Origin: an uncultured Pelagibacteraceae bacterium
GTDB lineage: Bacteria; Pseudomonadota; Alphaproteobacteria; Pelagibacterales; Pelagibacteraceae
Assembly: GCA_902630065.1 (NCBI GenBank)
Contig: CACOTF010000001.1
Span: 197,854 to 261,853, forward strand
DNA: 64,000 nucleotides
Direction: 5' to 3'
Part shown: positions 7,075 through 16,750 of the stretch, one piece after another
Numbering within the stretch: position 1 is the stretch's first letter
How the letters are laid out: the number at the start of each line of letters is the position of its first letter
Program-made: the position numbers and the translations under genes
The notes under the pieces: generated by a model
Told to the model about the DNA's origin: nothing
What the model saw: the letters and a program-made list of their open reading frames with translations, nothing else
The model's database searches: none

Positions 7075-10067
7075 GATCTTACTCTTTTTCCTTCTGGATC
7101 AACATAATGTGAAGATATAACTTCTACTTCAATTGATTTATTTTTTAATGGTGATACTGCAAAAAACTTTTTACCTATCATGTTTTTTCCATCTTTCATA
7201 ATTGCTAGAGAAAATGGATTATTATTTTCTACACTCCAACAAGAAGAAGAAACGTGACCAAGTTTAGGATTAGGTAATTTTGCATTCTGATCTTGGACGA
7301 TATGAGATCCTTCAGGAATACTAGACTTTCTATCAATTGGAATAAGTCCAACAATTTTTTGTCTGCTTTCAACGTTAAATGCTTCTCTTCCTAAAGAATT
7401 TTTTCCAATAAAATCTTTTTTCTTTGAAACTAATCCATTTAGTGAAACATCTGATGGGATTGTTCGGCCATCTAATTCTGGTCCTGCAACGTGTCCCATT
7501 TCTATTCTTAATGTTGATAAAGCTTCAGTTCCGTAAGGCTGATTTCCAAATTCTTTTCCCACTTCCATCATTTTCTCCCACATAAACATGCCATGATCTG
7601 ATTTGACATTAATCTCGTATGCAAGCTCACCAGAAAATGAAATTCTAAAAATTCTCGATGGAACACCAAAAAAGTCTGCTTCTTTATAGCCCATAAAAGG
7701 CAATGAATCATTTGAAACATCTAAGTCTGGATATAATTTTGATAACATGTCTCTAGATTTAGGCCCAGCAATTGCAGCTCCTGCCCATTGCTCAGTTGTA
7801 GATACAACGTTTACATTTAATTCAGGCCAAACAATTTGAAGATAATATTCTAAGTGAGATAAAACATTTGCAGCTTGTGCAGTTGTAGTGGTCATATGAT
7901 AATGATTTTCTGAAATCCTTGTTGTTGTTCCATCATCCATGACAATTCCATCTTCTCTGAGCATTAATCCATATCTTGCTTTTCCAACAGGTAATTTCAT
8001 CCAAGCATTTGTATAAACTCTATTTAAAAATTCTGCTGCATCTGGACCTTTGATATCAATTTTTCCTAATGTTGTTACATCACAAATACCAACGTTCTCT
8101 CTAACATTTTTTGCTTCTCGCTTAGAAGCTTCAAATAAAGTTTCATTTCCTTGTTTGTAATATCGAGGTCTCTTCCAGGCACCTGCATCGACAAAAACAG
8201 CATTATTTTTCTCATGCCATTCATGCATTGGAGTTTTTCTAGTCGGCATATATTCCATACCTACTTCACGACCAACTATTGTCCCGATTGTAATTGGCGT
8301 GAAAGGTGGTCTAAATGTTGTGTGTCCCACTTCAGGAACTATTTTATTTTCTATATTAGATACCAATTGAAGACCGTTTAAATTACTTGTACGGCCTTGA
8401 TCTGTTGCCATTCCAAGAGTTGTATATCTTTTGACGTGCTCTATTGATCTGTAACCTTCTCTTAGTGCAATTTCTATATCAGAAACTGATACATCATTTT
8501 GAAAATCAACAAATCTTTTTGGATTTTCATTTTTAGGTAATGGCATACACCAAAATTTATCATGAGCACCATATTTTTTTTCATTTACATTTGGAATTGC
8601 AATTTCTGTTTTAGTATCTGTTATTTTAGCAGAAAGATTTGAACCATTTTCAAAACCATTTTTTAAACTTTCTTCTAAAGTAAAAGATCCATTTGCTGCG
8701 CCAACTGAGGTCTCGTGTTGTTTTTTCTTATCAGGAATAAATGCATCAATTCTTTCTTCATACTTAAGTTTATTTCCTGATTGTGATGCTAAATGTACAG
8801 ATGGTGTCCAAAATCCAGACACACAAATACAATCACAATCTACAGTTTCTATTTTCTCAAAAGAATTTTTATCTTTATTCAGTTTGCCAATTTTTGCAGA
8901 TTTAACTTTTTTGTATCCATTAGCAACAATAACACCGTGAGAAAATCTTATATCTATTCCCTTTGATTTAGCTTCATCGATTAATTCTGATGAAAGTTCT
9001 TCTCTAGTATCTAATATAATTGGTTCAACATTATTTTTTTTGAACTCTAAAGCTGTTTCATATGCACTATCGTTATTAGTAAATATTAAAGGCTTCTTTC
9101 CTACTAAAACTCCGTAGACCTTCATATATTCTTTTGCAGCTGCTGATAAAAAAATTCCTGGAGTATCATTGTTACCAAATACAATCGGTCTTTCAATTGA
9201 ACCAGTTGATAAAATTGTTTCTTTAGCTCTAATATACCAAAGTCTTTGTCTTGGAGTGAATTTTGATTTTTTTTCTAAATGATCACTAACTCTCTCAAAC
9301 ATAACCAGCATATTATGATCATAGTAACCAAAAACTTGTGATCTATTTTTTACAGTTACATTAGGCATAGATTTTAATTCAGTAATAATTTTTTCTGCCC
9401 AATCTTTTCCTGATAAATTATCGATGCTTACATCGTCAGTTAAAAGTGTTCCTCCAAATCTTGGTTTATCCTCAGCTAAAATTACTTTTGCTCCATTTTT
9501 TGCAGCAGCATAAGCACTTGCTAATCCAGAGGGTCCTGATCCAGTAACTAACAAATCGCAATACTCAAATTTATGTTCATATCTTTCTTTATCTTTTTCT
9601 ATCGAAGCAACCCCTAATCCTGCGGCTTTTCTAATGAAAGGTTCGTAAATTTTATACCAGAAGCTTTTAGGCCACATAAATGTTTTGTAATAAAACCCAG
9701 CAGGGAAAAACATTTTTAAAAAATTATTAATTGCACCAATATCAAAATTTACTGATGGCCAACAGTTTTGGCTTGTTGCAGACAAACCTTCAACGAGTTC
9801 CATTTCTGTTGCATTAACATTTGGCTCTGAATGACCGTTGAATTCTACTTGAAGCTTTGCGTTTGGCTCCTCTACTCCTGCACCAAAAAAACCTCTCGGT
9901 CTATGATATTTAAAACTTCTACCGACTAAGTGTATTCCATTTGCTATTAAAGCAGATGCAATTGTATCACCTTCATATCCAAATAATTTTTTACCGTTAA
10001 AAGTAAAAGATATTTTTTTGTTTCGATTAATTAATCCCTCTTTATTTAATCTAAATGGTTGGCTCAT
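7071..10067 (-). CDS. soxA: Sarcosine oxidase alpha subunit
   Basis: The 998-residue length is normal for the large subunit. The domains in order are: an N-terminal ferredoxin-like domain without its cysteines (about 1-100), a pyridine-nucleotide/FAD-type domain with LLVTGSGPSGLASAYAAAK near 172, and a C-terminal aminomethyltransferase (GcvT)-like THF domain from about 600. The heterotetramer demethylates sarcosine, passing the methyl carbon to THF as 5,10-methylene-THF. Genes overlap on both sides by 4 bp, so subunits are translationally coupled. The close paralogue N-methylglutamate dehydrogenase (MgdC) cannot be excluded from sequence alone, and the window also carries N-methylglutamate synthase homologues. 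Confidence 0.93.
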   Translation of the reverse strand: MSQPFRLNKEGLINRNKKISFTFNGKKLFGYEGDTIASALIANGIHLVGRSFKYHRPRGFFGAGVEEPNAKLQVEFNGHSEPNVNATEMELVEGLSATSQNCWPSVNFDIGAINNFLKMFFPAGFYYKTFMWPKSFWYKIYEPFIRKAAGLGVASIEKDKERYEHKFEYCDLLVTGSGPSGLASAYAAAKNGAKVILAEDKPRFGGTLLTDDVSIDNLSGKDWAEKIITELKSMPNVTVKNRSQVFGYYDHNMLVMFERVSDHLEKKSKFTPRQRLWYIRAKETILSTGSIERPIVFGNNDTPGIFLSAAAKEYMKVYGVLVGKKPLIFTNNDSAYETALEFKKNNVEPIILDTREELSSELIDEAKSKGIDIRFSHGVIVANGYKKVKSAKIGKLNKDKNSFEKIETVDCDCICVSGFWTPSVHLASQSGNKLKYEERIDAFIPDKKKQHETSVGAANGSFTLEESLKNGFENGSNLSAKITDTKTEIAIPNVNEKKYGAHDKFWCMPLPKNENPKRFVDFQNDVSVSDIEIALREGYRSIEHVKRYTTLGMATDQGRTSNLNGLQLVSNIENKIVPEVGHTTFRPPFTPITIGTIVGREVGMEYMPTRKTPMHEWHEKNNAVFVDAGAWKRPRYYKQGNETLFEASKREAKNVRENVGICDVTTLGKIDIKGPDAAEFLNRVYTNAWMKLPVGKARYGLMLREDGIVMDDGTTTRISENHYHMTTTTAQAANVLSHLEYYLQIVWPELNVNVVSTTEQWAGAAIAGPKSRDMLSKLYPDLDVSNDSLPFMGYKEADFFGVPSRIFRISFSGELAYEINVKSDHGMFMWEKMMEVGKEFGNQPYGTEALSTLRIEMGHVAGPELDGRTIPSDVSLNGLVSKKKDFIGKNSLGREAFNVESRQKIVGLIPIDRKSSIPEGSHIVQDQNAKLPNPKLGHVSSSCWSVENNNPFSLAIMKDGKNMIGKKFFAVSPLKNKSIEVEVISSHYVDPEGKRVRS

Positions 10068-10333
10068 CTTATTTCTTCTGTGACTTTTGCTGTTTGGAAA
10101 ATTTCATGTGTGGCGGTGTCTCTTTGCACCTTAATCCATTGTCTACATCCAGCTATATGTTGCCATAACTCTATATGTTTACCTCTTGGACTTTTTCTCA
10201 TATAAACAAAATTATCCCAATCTTCACTTGATACTTCTTCATTTATATTAGGTCTTTTTACAGTTGCATCACCTCCATATGAAAATTCTTTTTGTGCTCT
10301 AAAACCGCAATAAGGACATTTGATGTATAACAT
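10064..10333 (-). CDS. soxD: Sarcosine oxidase delta subunit
   Basis: This 89-residue protein has the SoxD zinc-site pattern: CPYCG at residues 6-10 and a later HIAGCRQW segment, which supply the cysteine and histidine ligands. The delta subunit is a structural part of the heterotetrameric enzyme. It lies 3 bp after soxB and its stop overlaps the soxA start by 4 bp, the standard soxBDAG order. Confidence 0.94.
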   Translation of the reverse strand: MLYIKCPYCGFRAQKEFSYGGDATVKRPNINEEVSSEDWDNFVYMRKSPRGKHIELWQHIAGCRQWIKVQRDTATHEIFQTAKVTEEIR

Positions 10334-10336
10334 TTT

Positions 10337-11593
10337 TTAACCAATCCAGGTTTTAGTTCCTAAACCTTTTTCATCTAAAAGATGGCCTGTAGAAAATCTA
10401 TTTAATCTTAATTCTGAATTTAATTCATGAACTTGATCTTGTGCAATTGTATGAGCAAATGTCCAACCTGAGACAGGAGTTGATTTAAAACCTCCATAAC
10501 ACCATCCACAGTTTAAATATAAACCTTCAATATGAGTTTTATCAATTATTGGAGAACCATCCATAGACATATCCATGATCCCTCCCCATGTCCTTAACAT
10601 TTTTAATCTACTTAAAAATGGAAACAAAGCTAAGCCACCTGTTAATACATGTTGTATAGTTGGCAAGTTACCTCTTTGAGCATAACTATTATATCCATCA
10701 AGATCACCACCCATTACCATCTCACCTTTATCTGATTGACTTATATAAAAGTGGCCTGCACCAAAAGTTACTACTCCGTCTAATAATGGTTTTACAGGTT
10801 CTGAAACACAAGCTTGCAGTACGTGAGTTTCTATTGGCAGTGTCATATTTAATTTTTCAGCTAATATATTTGTGCTACCTGCAACACATAATCCAACTTT
10901 TTTTGCTTTAATATCTCCTCTTGAAGTTCTAATTCCTTTTATCTTTCCATTAACAACATCAAAACCAGTGACCTCACAATGTTGTATTATATCTACTCCC
11001 ATATCATCTGCTTGACGTGCATAACCCCAAGCAACAGCGTCATGTCTTGCAGTACCAGCGCTTGGTTGCATTAATCCTCCAAAGATTGGAAAACGTACTT
11101 CATCACTAAAGTCAGCCATTGGAATTAATTTTTTAACTTCGTCTCTATCCAATAACTTTGCATCTATTCCATTTAATCTCATAGAATTTCCTCTACGAGC
11201 ATATGCATTCATTTGAGCATCTGAGTGGGCTAAGTTTAATATTCCCCTTGGAGAAAACATCACATTAAAGTTCAGTTCTTGACTTAAGTTTCTCCATAAA
11301 TCCATTCCAAATTCATTAAATCTTGCATTAGCATCGTACATAAAATTTGATCTTATGATCGTTGTATTCCGACCAACATTTCCACCGCCAATCCAGCCTT
11401 TCTCAATGATAGCTACATTTCTAATGTTATGTTCTTTTGCTAAATAATATGCAGTAGCAAGACCGTGTCCCCCGCCTCCAATGATGACTACATCATATTC
11501 ACTTTTTGGAGTTGGATCTTTCCAAGCAACTTCCCAATTTTGGTGATTGGAGAAAGCATTTTTGATTAGACTAAATACTGAATATTTCTGCAT
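10337..11593 (-). CDS. soxB: Sarcosine oxidase beta subunit
   Basis: The 418-residue flavoprotein begins its Rossmann fold with DVVIIGGGGHGLATAYYLA (about residues 34-52). It contains TARHDAVAWG near residue 184, whose histidine matches the site of covalent FMN attachment known in characterised beta subunits. This subunit holds the oxidation site for sarcosine. It is first in the minus-strand operon and divergent from fhs, so both halves of this THF-linked C1 block share one intergenic region. MgdA of N-methylglutamate dehydrogenase is the alternative reading. Confidence 0.94.
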   Translation of the reverse strand: MQKYSVFSLIKNAFSNHQNWEVAWKDPTPKSEYDVVIIGGGGHGLATAYYLAKEHNIRNVAIIEKGWIGGGNVGRNTTIIRSNFMYDANARFNEFGMDLWRNLSQELNFNVMFSPRGILNLAHSDAQMNAYARRGNSMRLNGIDAKLLDRDEVKKLIPMADFSDEVRFPIFGGLMQPSAGTARHDAVAWGYARQADDMGVDIIQHCEVTGFDVVNGKIKGIRTSRGDIKAKKVGLCVAGSTNILAEKLNMTLPIETHVLQACVSEPVKPLLDGVVTFGAGHFYISQSDKGEMVMGGDLDGYNSYAQRGNLPTIQHVLTGGLALFPFLSRLKMLRTWGGIMDMSMDGSPIIDKTHIEGLYLNCGWCYGGFKSTPVSGWTFAHTIAQDQVHELNSELRLNRFSTGHLLDEKGLGTKTWIG

Positions 11594-11714
11594 CCGTAAG
11601 TTTTATAAAATTAAATATAAGTTTTTGCTAATTTTTTTTATATATATTTTTTAGATGTTTAAATACGTGACAAAAAAGGATAGTAATTCTGCTCATTAAT
11701 AAGTAATTAGATTT
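11594..11714. promoter_or_regulatory. Divergent promoter region (soxBDAG / fhs)
   Basis: This 121 bp AT-rich gap separates two diverging one-carbon operons and must carry promoters for both. I saw no glycine-riboswitch core or clear palindrome in it, and no SD of note before the fhs ATG. Confidence 0.4.
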
Positions 11715-13394
11715 ATGTCAAAATCAGATATCCAAATTGCACGAGAAGCAAAAATGAAACCCATAAATGAGATTTTGGGTAAAATTAATGTTCCAGATGA
11801 ACCAAGTGCTTTTAGCCCTATGGGACGTCATATTGCTAAAATAAATTTAGAATATTTAGATAGTCTAAAAGATAAACAAAATGGAAAATTAATTCTAGTT
11901 ACTGCTATTACACCAACACCTGCAGGTGAGGGAAAAACTACTACATCAGTTGGTTTAAATGATGGATTAAATAAAATTGGTAAAAATTCTATAGTATGTT
12001 TGCGTGAACCTAGTTTAGGTCCTTCCTTTGGAATGAAAGGTGGAGCAGCAGGTGGAGGATATGCTCAAGTTGTTCCAATGGAACAAATCAATTTACACTT
12101 TACAGGAGACTTCCATGCAATTACATCCGCTCACAATTTATTGTCAGCGTTAATTGATAATCATATTTATTGGGGAAATAAATTAAACATAGACGTAAGA
12201 AGAGTAGTTTGGAGAAGAGTTATGGATATGAATGATAGATCTTTAAGATCTATCAATATTAATTTAGGTGGAATTGCTAACGGTTTTCCAAGAGAAGATG
12301 GTTTTGATATTACAGTAGCATCTGAGATAATGGCGATTTTTTGTTTAGCAAATGATCTTGAAGATTTGGAAAAGAGAATAGGTAATATTACAATTGCTTA
12401 CACTAGAGATAGAAAACCTATATTTGCAAAAGATTTAAATGCTCATGGACCAATGACTGTTTTGTTAAAAGAAGCAATCAGACCTAATGTAACTCAAACT
12501 TTAGAAAATAACCCTGCAATTATTCATGGTGGTCCTTTTGCAAACATTGCGCATGGTTGTAACTCTGTGATAGCAACTAAAGCAGGTTTAAAACTTGCTG
12601 ATTATGTTGTGACTGAGGCTGGATTTGGAGCCGACCTAGGAGCAGAAAAATTTCTGGATATTAAATGTAGAAAATCAAATTTAAAACCTGAGTGTGTAGT
12701 TATTGTTGCAACAATTAGAGCATTAAAAATGCATGGTGGTGTAGCTAAAGATGATTTAAAAAATGAAAACGTAGAAGCGTTAAAAAAAGGTTTAGTGAAT
12801 TTAGAGAGACACATTGAAAACGTAAAAAAATTTGGTTTACCGGTAGCAGTTGCTGTTAACCATTTTGTAGCTGATACTGATAGTGAGGTGAAAGAGTTAA
12901 TAAATGCTTGTGATAATATGGGAGTTAAAGCTACTTTATGTACTCACTGGTCAAATGGTGGTGAAGGAACAAAAGAACTTGCCGCACATGTTGTAGATTT
13001 AATTGACAAAAAACAAGCAAATTTTAAATTTTTATATGATGAGAAAACACCTTTGTTACGAAAAGTTGAAACTGTTGCAAAAGAAATTTATCGAGCAAAT
13101 GAAGTTGTAGCTGACAGTAAAATAAAAGATCAATTAAAATCTTTTGAAGATGCTGGTTATGGAAATTTACCTATATGTGTAGCCAAAACACAATATAGTT
13201 TTTCTACTGATCCAAACGCAAAAGGCGCTCCAACAGGCCATTCGTTACCAATTAGAGAAGTAAGATTATCTTCAGGTGCAGAATTTATTGTTGTTATATG
13301 TGGAGCCATCATGACAATGCCTGGACTACCAAGAGTTCCTGCGGCAGACTCTATTAAACTTAATGAAAAAGGTGAAATAGAAGGATTGTTCTAA
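11715..13394 (+). CDS. fhs: Formate-tetrahydrofolate ligase
   Basis: The 559-residue protein matches the family size of about 556. It has the P-loop [13 protein letters not shown] (about residues 67-79), [20 protein letters not shown] just after residue 100, and [13 protein letters not shown] near 302. It activates formate with ATP to 10-formyl-THF, and can run in reverse to release formate and ATP. Next to THF-linked sarcosine oxidase it closes a C1 oxidation route. It overlaps the convergent amidotransferase gene by 4 bp. Confidence 0.97.
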   Translation: MSKSDIQIAREAKMKPINEILGKINVPDEPSAFSPMGRHIAKINLEYLDSLKDKQNGKLILVTAITPTPAGEGKTTTSVGLNDGLNKIGKNSIVCLREPSLGPSFGMKGGAAGGGYAQVVPMEQINLHFTGDFHAITSAHNLLSALIDNHIYWGNKLNIDVRRVVWRRVMDMNDRSLRSININLGGIANGFPREDGFDITVASEIMAIFCLANDLEDLEKRIGNITIAYTRDRKPIFAKDLNAHGPMTVLLKEAIRPNVTQTLENNPAIIHGGPFANIAHGCNSVIATKAGLKLADYVVTEAGFGADLGAEKFLDIKCRKSNLKPECVVIVATIRALKMHGGVAKDDLKNENVEALKKGLVNLERHIENVKKFGLPVAVAVNHFVADTDSEVKELINACDNMGVKATLCTHWSNGGEGTKELAAHVVDLIDKKQANFKFLYDEKTPLLRKVETVAKEIYRANEVVADSKIKDQLKSFEDAGYGNLPICVAKTQYSFSTDPNAKGAPTGHSLPIREVRLSSGAEFIVVICGAIMTMPGLPRVPAADSIKLNEKGEIEGLF

Positions 13395-14173
13395 TTTAAA
13401 TTATTTAGCCAATTTTCCAATTCTCTCATCCTTGCATCTTTATTAGAAATTTTATTTTCATCTTCTATAATTTTTACATGAGAATCTATTTCCATTTGGT
13501 CAATAAATGCTTTTTTTTCTAACAGTCGATCTCTCCTAAAATGAATTAAACTTATCATTTTTGCATAAGTTATCTCTGGGTGATATTGAATTCCCCATAT
13601 ATTAGTTGAACCAACATTAAAATTAATACCCATGACTTTATTTATTGAATTTGATGAAAGCAATGTAGAACCCTCAGGCAATTTTACAACTTCGTCAAAA
13701 TTAAATGCAGGAGTATTAAATTTTTTATTTTTATTTTTATAGAGTGGGTGTTTTAAGCCGTTTTCATTTATTTCTATATCATGAGCTATTCCCCTATGAG
13801 CGCCGTAAGGGCATTTCTTTACTTCACCACCAGCAACCGTCACAGCAACTTGCATTCCCCAACATATTGCAAATATTTTATTAATATTTTTTTGGCATTC
13901 TCTCATGAAAGTTATTTGTCTTCTTATTTCTGGAGTATCATTGTAAATATTTAAACTGCTACCACCCCAAATCATTCCATCATATTTAGTTAAGTCATTA
14001 GCTACCTCGCTTATATTTTTATCTGATGATGGATTAACAACATCAATATCTAATTTGTTTGTAAAATAACTAATGCTATCTTTTAAACTTTCGGTGTGAG
14101 TTTTAATACCACCATTTCTAAAACTTTGATTTTCCTCTTTTAAATTTCCTTCAACTATTAGAATTTTTTTCAT
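13391..14173 (-). CDS. Class I glutamine amidotransferase-like protein
   Basis: This 260-residue protein has a stand-alone class I GATase domain: the nucleophile elbow is AICWGMQVA (Cys near 103) and the catalytic His-Glu pair lies in [10 protein letters not shown] (near 192-202). It resembles the GATase domain of GMP synthase but has no synthase domain. About 50 charged residues follow the domain. It overlaps the iron alcohol dehydrogenase by one base, so they form one transcription unit. By analogy with PuuD-like hydrolases it might cleave a gamma-glutamyl amide, but that is only a guess from its methylamine-pathway surroundings. Confidence 0.75.
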   Translation of the reverse strand: MKKILIVEGNLKEENQSFRNGGIKTHTESLKDSISYFTNKLDIDVVNPSSDKNISEVANDLTKYDGMIWGGSSLNIYNDTPEIRRQITFMRECQKNINKIFAICWGMQVAVTVAGGEVKKCPYGAHRGIAHDIEINENGLKHPLYKNKNKKFNTPAFNFDEVVKLPEGSTLLSSNSINKVMGINFNVGSTNIWGIQYHPEITYAKMISLIHFRRDRLLEKKAFIDQMEIDSHVKIIEDENKISNKDARMRELENWLNNLN

Positions 14174-15330
14174 TAAAATAATTTACCTGATATACTGTGC
14201 TCATAAAGTATTTTCATATCTTCTATAGACATTTTTTTTGGATTAGTAGGAGTAGATGGATCATTTAATGCCATCTTCGATAACAGATCTAAATTCATTT
14301 TATTTTTATCGACAACATCTGATAATTTATGGGGAATATTAAGTTCTTTTCTAAGTTTCAAAATCCAATCTAAAAAGCTTTCAAAATTTTTATTTAAGTC
14401 AAGATAATCACATATTTTTATTATTCTTCTTTCAATAAGCTCTTTATTAAAAGTTAACACATAAGGCATAAATATTGCATTTGTTAAACCGTGATGAACA
14501 TTAAATTGGGCATTAATCGGGTGACTTAAAGAATGAATTGTTCCTAAACCTTTTTGAAAAGCTGTTGATCCCATGCTAGCTGCAGCAAGCATTTCAGATC
14601 TGGCTTTTAAGTCTTTTCCATCATGAAATGCTTTTATTAGAGAATTCTTTATTAATTTTATCCCTTCAATTGCAATACCATCTGCCATTGGATGAAATCC
14701 AGGAGCACAAAAAGCCTCAATGTTATGCGAAAGTGCATCCATTCCTGTGGCAGCAGTTAATCTTGGTGAAAGATCTAATGTTAAATTAGGATCTAAAATA
14801 ACTATGGAGGGTAAAATTTTTGGGTGGAAAATGATTTTTTTTATTCCTGTTTTTTTATTAATGATAGCTGACGCTCTTCCAGTTTCTGAGCCAGTTCCAG
14901 CAGTTGTTGGAATAGCAATGATTGGGGCAATGCTGTTTTCATCTGCTCTTTTCCAGTAATCACCTATATCTTCAAAATCCCAAATTGATCTTTTCTGCCC
15001 GTGCATAAAAGCGATGGCTTTTCCCACATCAAGTCCACTACCACCTCCAAATGCAATAACTCCATCACATTCATTTTTTTTAAATTCATTTACTCCATCA
15101 TTCACATTCTCTCCTACCGGATTCCCAGAAATATTTGAGAAAATACTTAGATCTCTAAAATTTTTTTTTAAATCTGAAATAATATCTTCAACCATTTTTA
15201 GATTAATTAAATCTCTATCAGTAACAAATAAAGGTTTATTAATATTAAGATTTTTGCATGCCTGGATCAGTTCTTTTATTCTGCCTTCTCCAACCCAAAT
15301 AGTTGTAGGATAATTCCAATTAGTTTTCAT
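14173..15330 (-). CDS. Iron-containing alcohol dehydrogenase
   Basis: This 385-residue type III alcohol dehydrogenase has the NAD-binding GGGSGLDVGKAIA near residue 97. Its metal ligands are recognisable in DALSHNIEAFC and HSLSHPINAQFNVHHGLTNA (about residues 196-284). Such enzymes oxidise short alcohols including methanol, 1,3-propanediol and lactaldehyde-type substrates. In SAR11 this family has been discussed as a route for methanol and other alcohol oxidation. It is divergent from tmm and coupled to the amidotransferase. The substrate cannot be fixed from sequence. Confidence 0.88.
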   Translation of the reverse strand: MKTNWNYPTTIWVGEGRIKELIQACKNLNINKPLFVTDRDLINLKMVEDIISDLKKNFRDLSIFSNISGNPVGENVNDGVNEFKKNECDGVIAFGGGSGLDVGKAIAFMHGQKRSIWDFEDIGDYWKRADENSIAPIIAIPTTAGTGSETGRASAIINKKTGIKKIIFHPKILPSIVILDPNLTLDLSPRLTAATGMDALSHNIEAFCAPGFHPMADGIAIEGIKLIKNSLIKAFHDGKDLKARSEMLAAASMGSTAFQKGLGTIHSLSHPINAQFNVHHGLTNAIFMPYVLTFNKELIERRIIKICDYLDLNKNFESFLDWILKLRKELNIPHKLSDVVDKNKMNLDLLSKMALNDPSTPTNPKKMSIEDMKILYEHSISGKLF

Positions 15331-15365
15331 ATTAAAATAATATTTAATTTTTCTATTTTTCTTAG

Positions 15366-15392
15366 TACAATATATTTATAATTTTTATTGTA
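15366..15392. repeat. Inverted repeat upstream of tmm
   Basis: TACAATA (15366-15372) and TATTGTA (15386-15392) form perfect 7 bp arms around a 13 bp AT-rich centre. The right arm abuts the AGAGGA ribosome-binding site of tmm. It could be an operator or a weak hairpin; in such AT-rich DNA chance is also possible. Confidence 0.35.
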
Positions 15393-15406
15393 GAGGAAAA
15401 ATTATC

Positions 15407-16741
15407 ATGACTAAAGTCGCAATAATTGGTGCTGGTCCTTGTGGGTTATCATTGCTAAGGGCTTTTGAACATGCAGAAAAAAAAGGAGACAAAATACCTG
15501 AAATAGTTTGCTTTGAAAAACAAAGTGATTGGGGTGGTCTTTGGAATTATAGCTGGAGAACAGGGTCTGACCAATATGGAGATCCGGTTCATAATAGTAT
15601 GTATAGATATCTTTGGTCAAATGGCCCTAAAGAGTGTCTTGAGTTTGCAGATTATTCTTTTGATGAACATTTTGGAAAACCAATTCCATCTTTCCCACCT
15701 AGAGAAGTTCTTTATGATTATATCACTAGTAGAGTAAGTAAAGGAAATTTAAGAAATAAAATTAAATTTAATACAAGAGTAGTTAATACAGTTTTTAAAT
15801 CAGGTAAATTTGAAGTTAGCTATCAAGACAAAGAAAATGATAAAATTTTAACAGATCATTTCGATTATGTTGTAGTATCTACAGGTCATTTTTCAGTTCC
15901 TTTTATACCTGAATATAAAGGTATGAGTTCATTTCCAGGAAGAATAATGCACTCACATGATTTTAGAGATGCGGAAGAATTCAGAGGAAAAAATATTATA
16001 GTTTTAGGAAGTAGTTACTCTGCAGAAGACATTGCTCTTCAATGCAATAAATATGGTGCAAAAAGTGTAACAATTGGCTACAGACATAATCCTATGGGTT
16101 TTAAATGGCCCGAAGGAATGAAAGAAGTATTCTATTTAGATAGATTGGAAGGAAAAAAAGCAATTTTTAAGGATGGTACAGAACAGGATGCGGATGTAAT
16201 AATACTATGCACTGGTTATCTTCATCATTTTCCTTTCCTGGAAGAAAATTTAAAACTTAAAACAAGAAACAGACTCTATCCTCCAAAATTATACAAAGGT
16301 GTTGTTTGGCAGAATAATCACAAACTTTTGTATTTAGGAATGCAAGACCAGTTTCATACATTTAATATGTTTGATTGCCAAGCTTGGTACGCAAGAGATG
16401 TCATAATGGGGAAAATAAATATGCCAAATGGTGAGGATATTGAAAAAGATATTAAAAAATGGGTTGCATTAGAAGAAAAACTAGAAAATCCTGATCAGAT
16501 GATTGATTTTCAAACTGAATACACAAAAGAATTACATGAGATGTCTGATTATCCAAAAATAGATTTTGAATTAATCAGAAAACATTTTAAAGAATGGGAG
16601 CATCATAAGGTTGAGGATATATCAACTTATAGAAATAAATCTTTTTCATCTCCAGTTACAGGATCAGTGGCTCCTGTTCATCATACAGCTTGGGCAAAGG
16701 CAATGGACGACTCCGCTGAAACATTTCTAAACAAAAATTAA
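15407..16741 (+). CDS. tmm: Trimethylamine monooxygenase (flavin-containing)
   Basis: The 444-residue class B flavoprotein monooxygenase has an FAD-binding GAGPCGLS at residues 8-15 and the FMO-type signature FPGRIMHSHDF near 176. An NADPH-binding GSSYSAEDIA follows near 204. Long stretches such as SMYRYLWSNGPKECLEFADY are those of characterised bacterial Tmm rather than of Baeyer-Villiger enzymes. Tmm oxidises trimethylamine to TMAO with NADPH and oxygen in the cytoplasm. The start is supported by an AGAGGA site about ten bases upstream. The tdm gene 12.6 kb away supplies the next step, so the pair supports the assignment. Confidence 0.93.
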   Translation: MTKVAIIGAGPCGLSLLRAFEHAEKKGDKIPEIVCFEKQSDWGGLWNYSWRTGSDQYGDPVHNSMYRYLWSNGPKECLEFADYSFDEHFGKPIPSFPPREVLYDYITSRVSKGNLRNKIKFNTRVVNTVFKSGKFEVSYQDKENDKILTDHFDYVVVSTGHFSVPFIPEYKGMSSFPGRIMHSHDFRDAEEFRGKNIIVLGSSYSAEDIALQCNKYGAKSVTIGYRHNPMGFKWPEGMKEVFYLDRLEGKKAIFKDGTEQDADVIILCTGYLHHFPFLEENLKLKTRNRLYPPKLYKGVVWQNNHKLLYLGMQDQFHTFNMFDCQAWYARDVIMGKINMPNGEDIEKDIKKWVALEEKLENPDQMIDFQTEYTKELHEMSDYPKIDFELIRKHFKEWEHHKVEDISTYRNKSFSSPVTGSVAPVHHTAWAKAMDDSAETFLNKN

Positions 16742-16750
16742 AAATCTAAT

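Noticed and set aside
11594-11714. Glycine riboswitch upstream of the C1 genes
   Set aside because: SAR11 uses such riboswitches elsewhere, but no matching core sequence is visible here.
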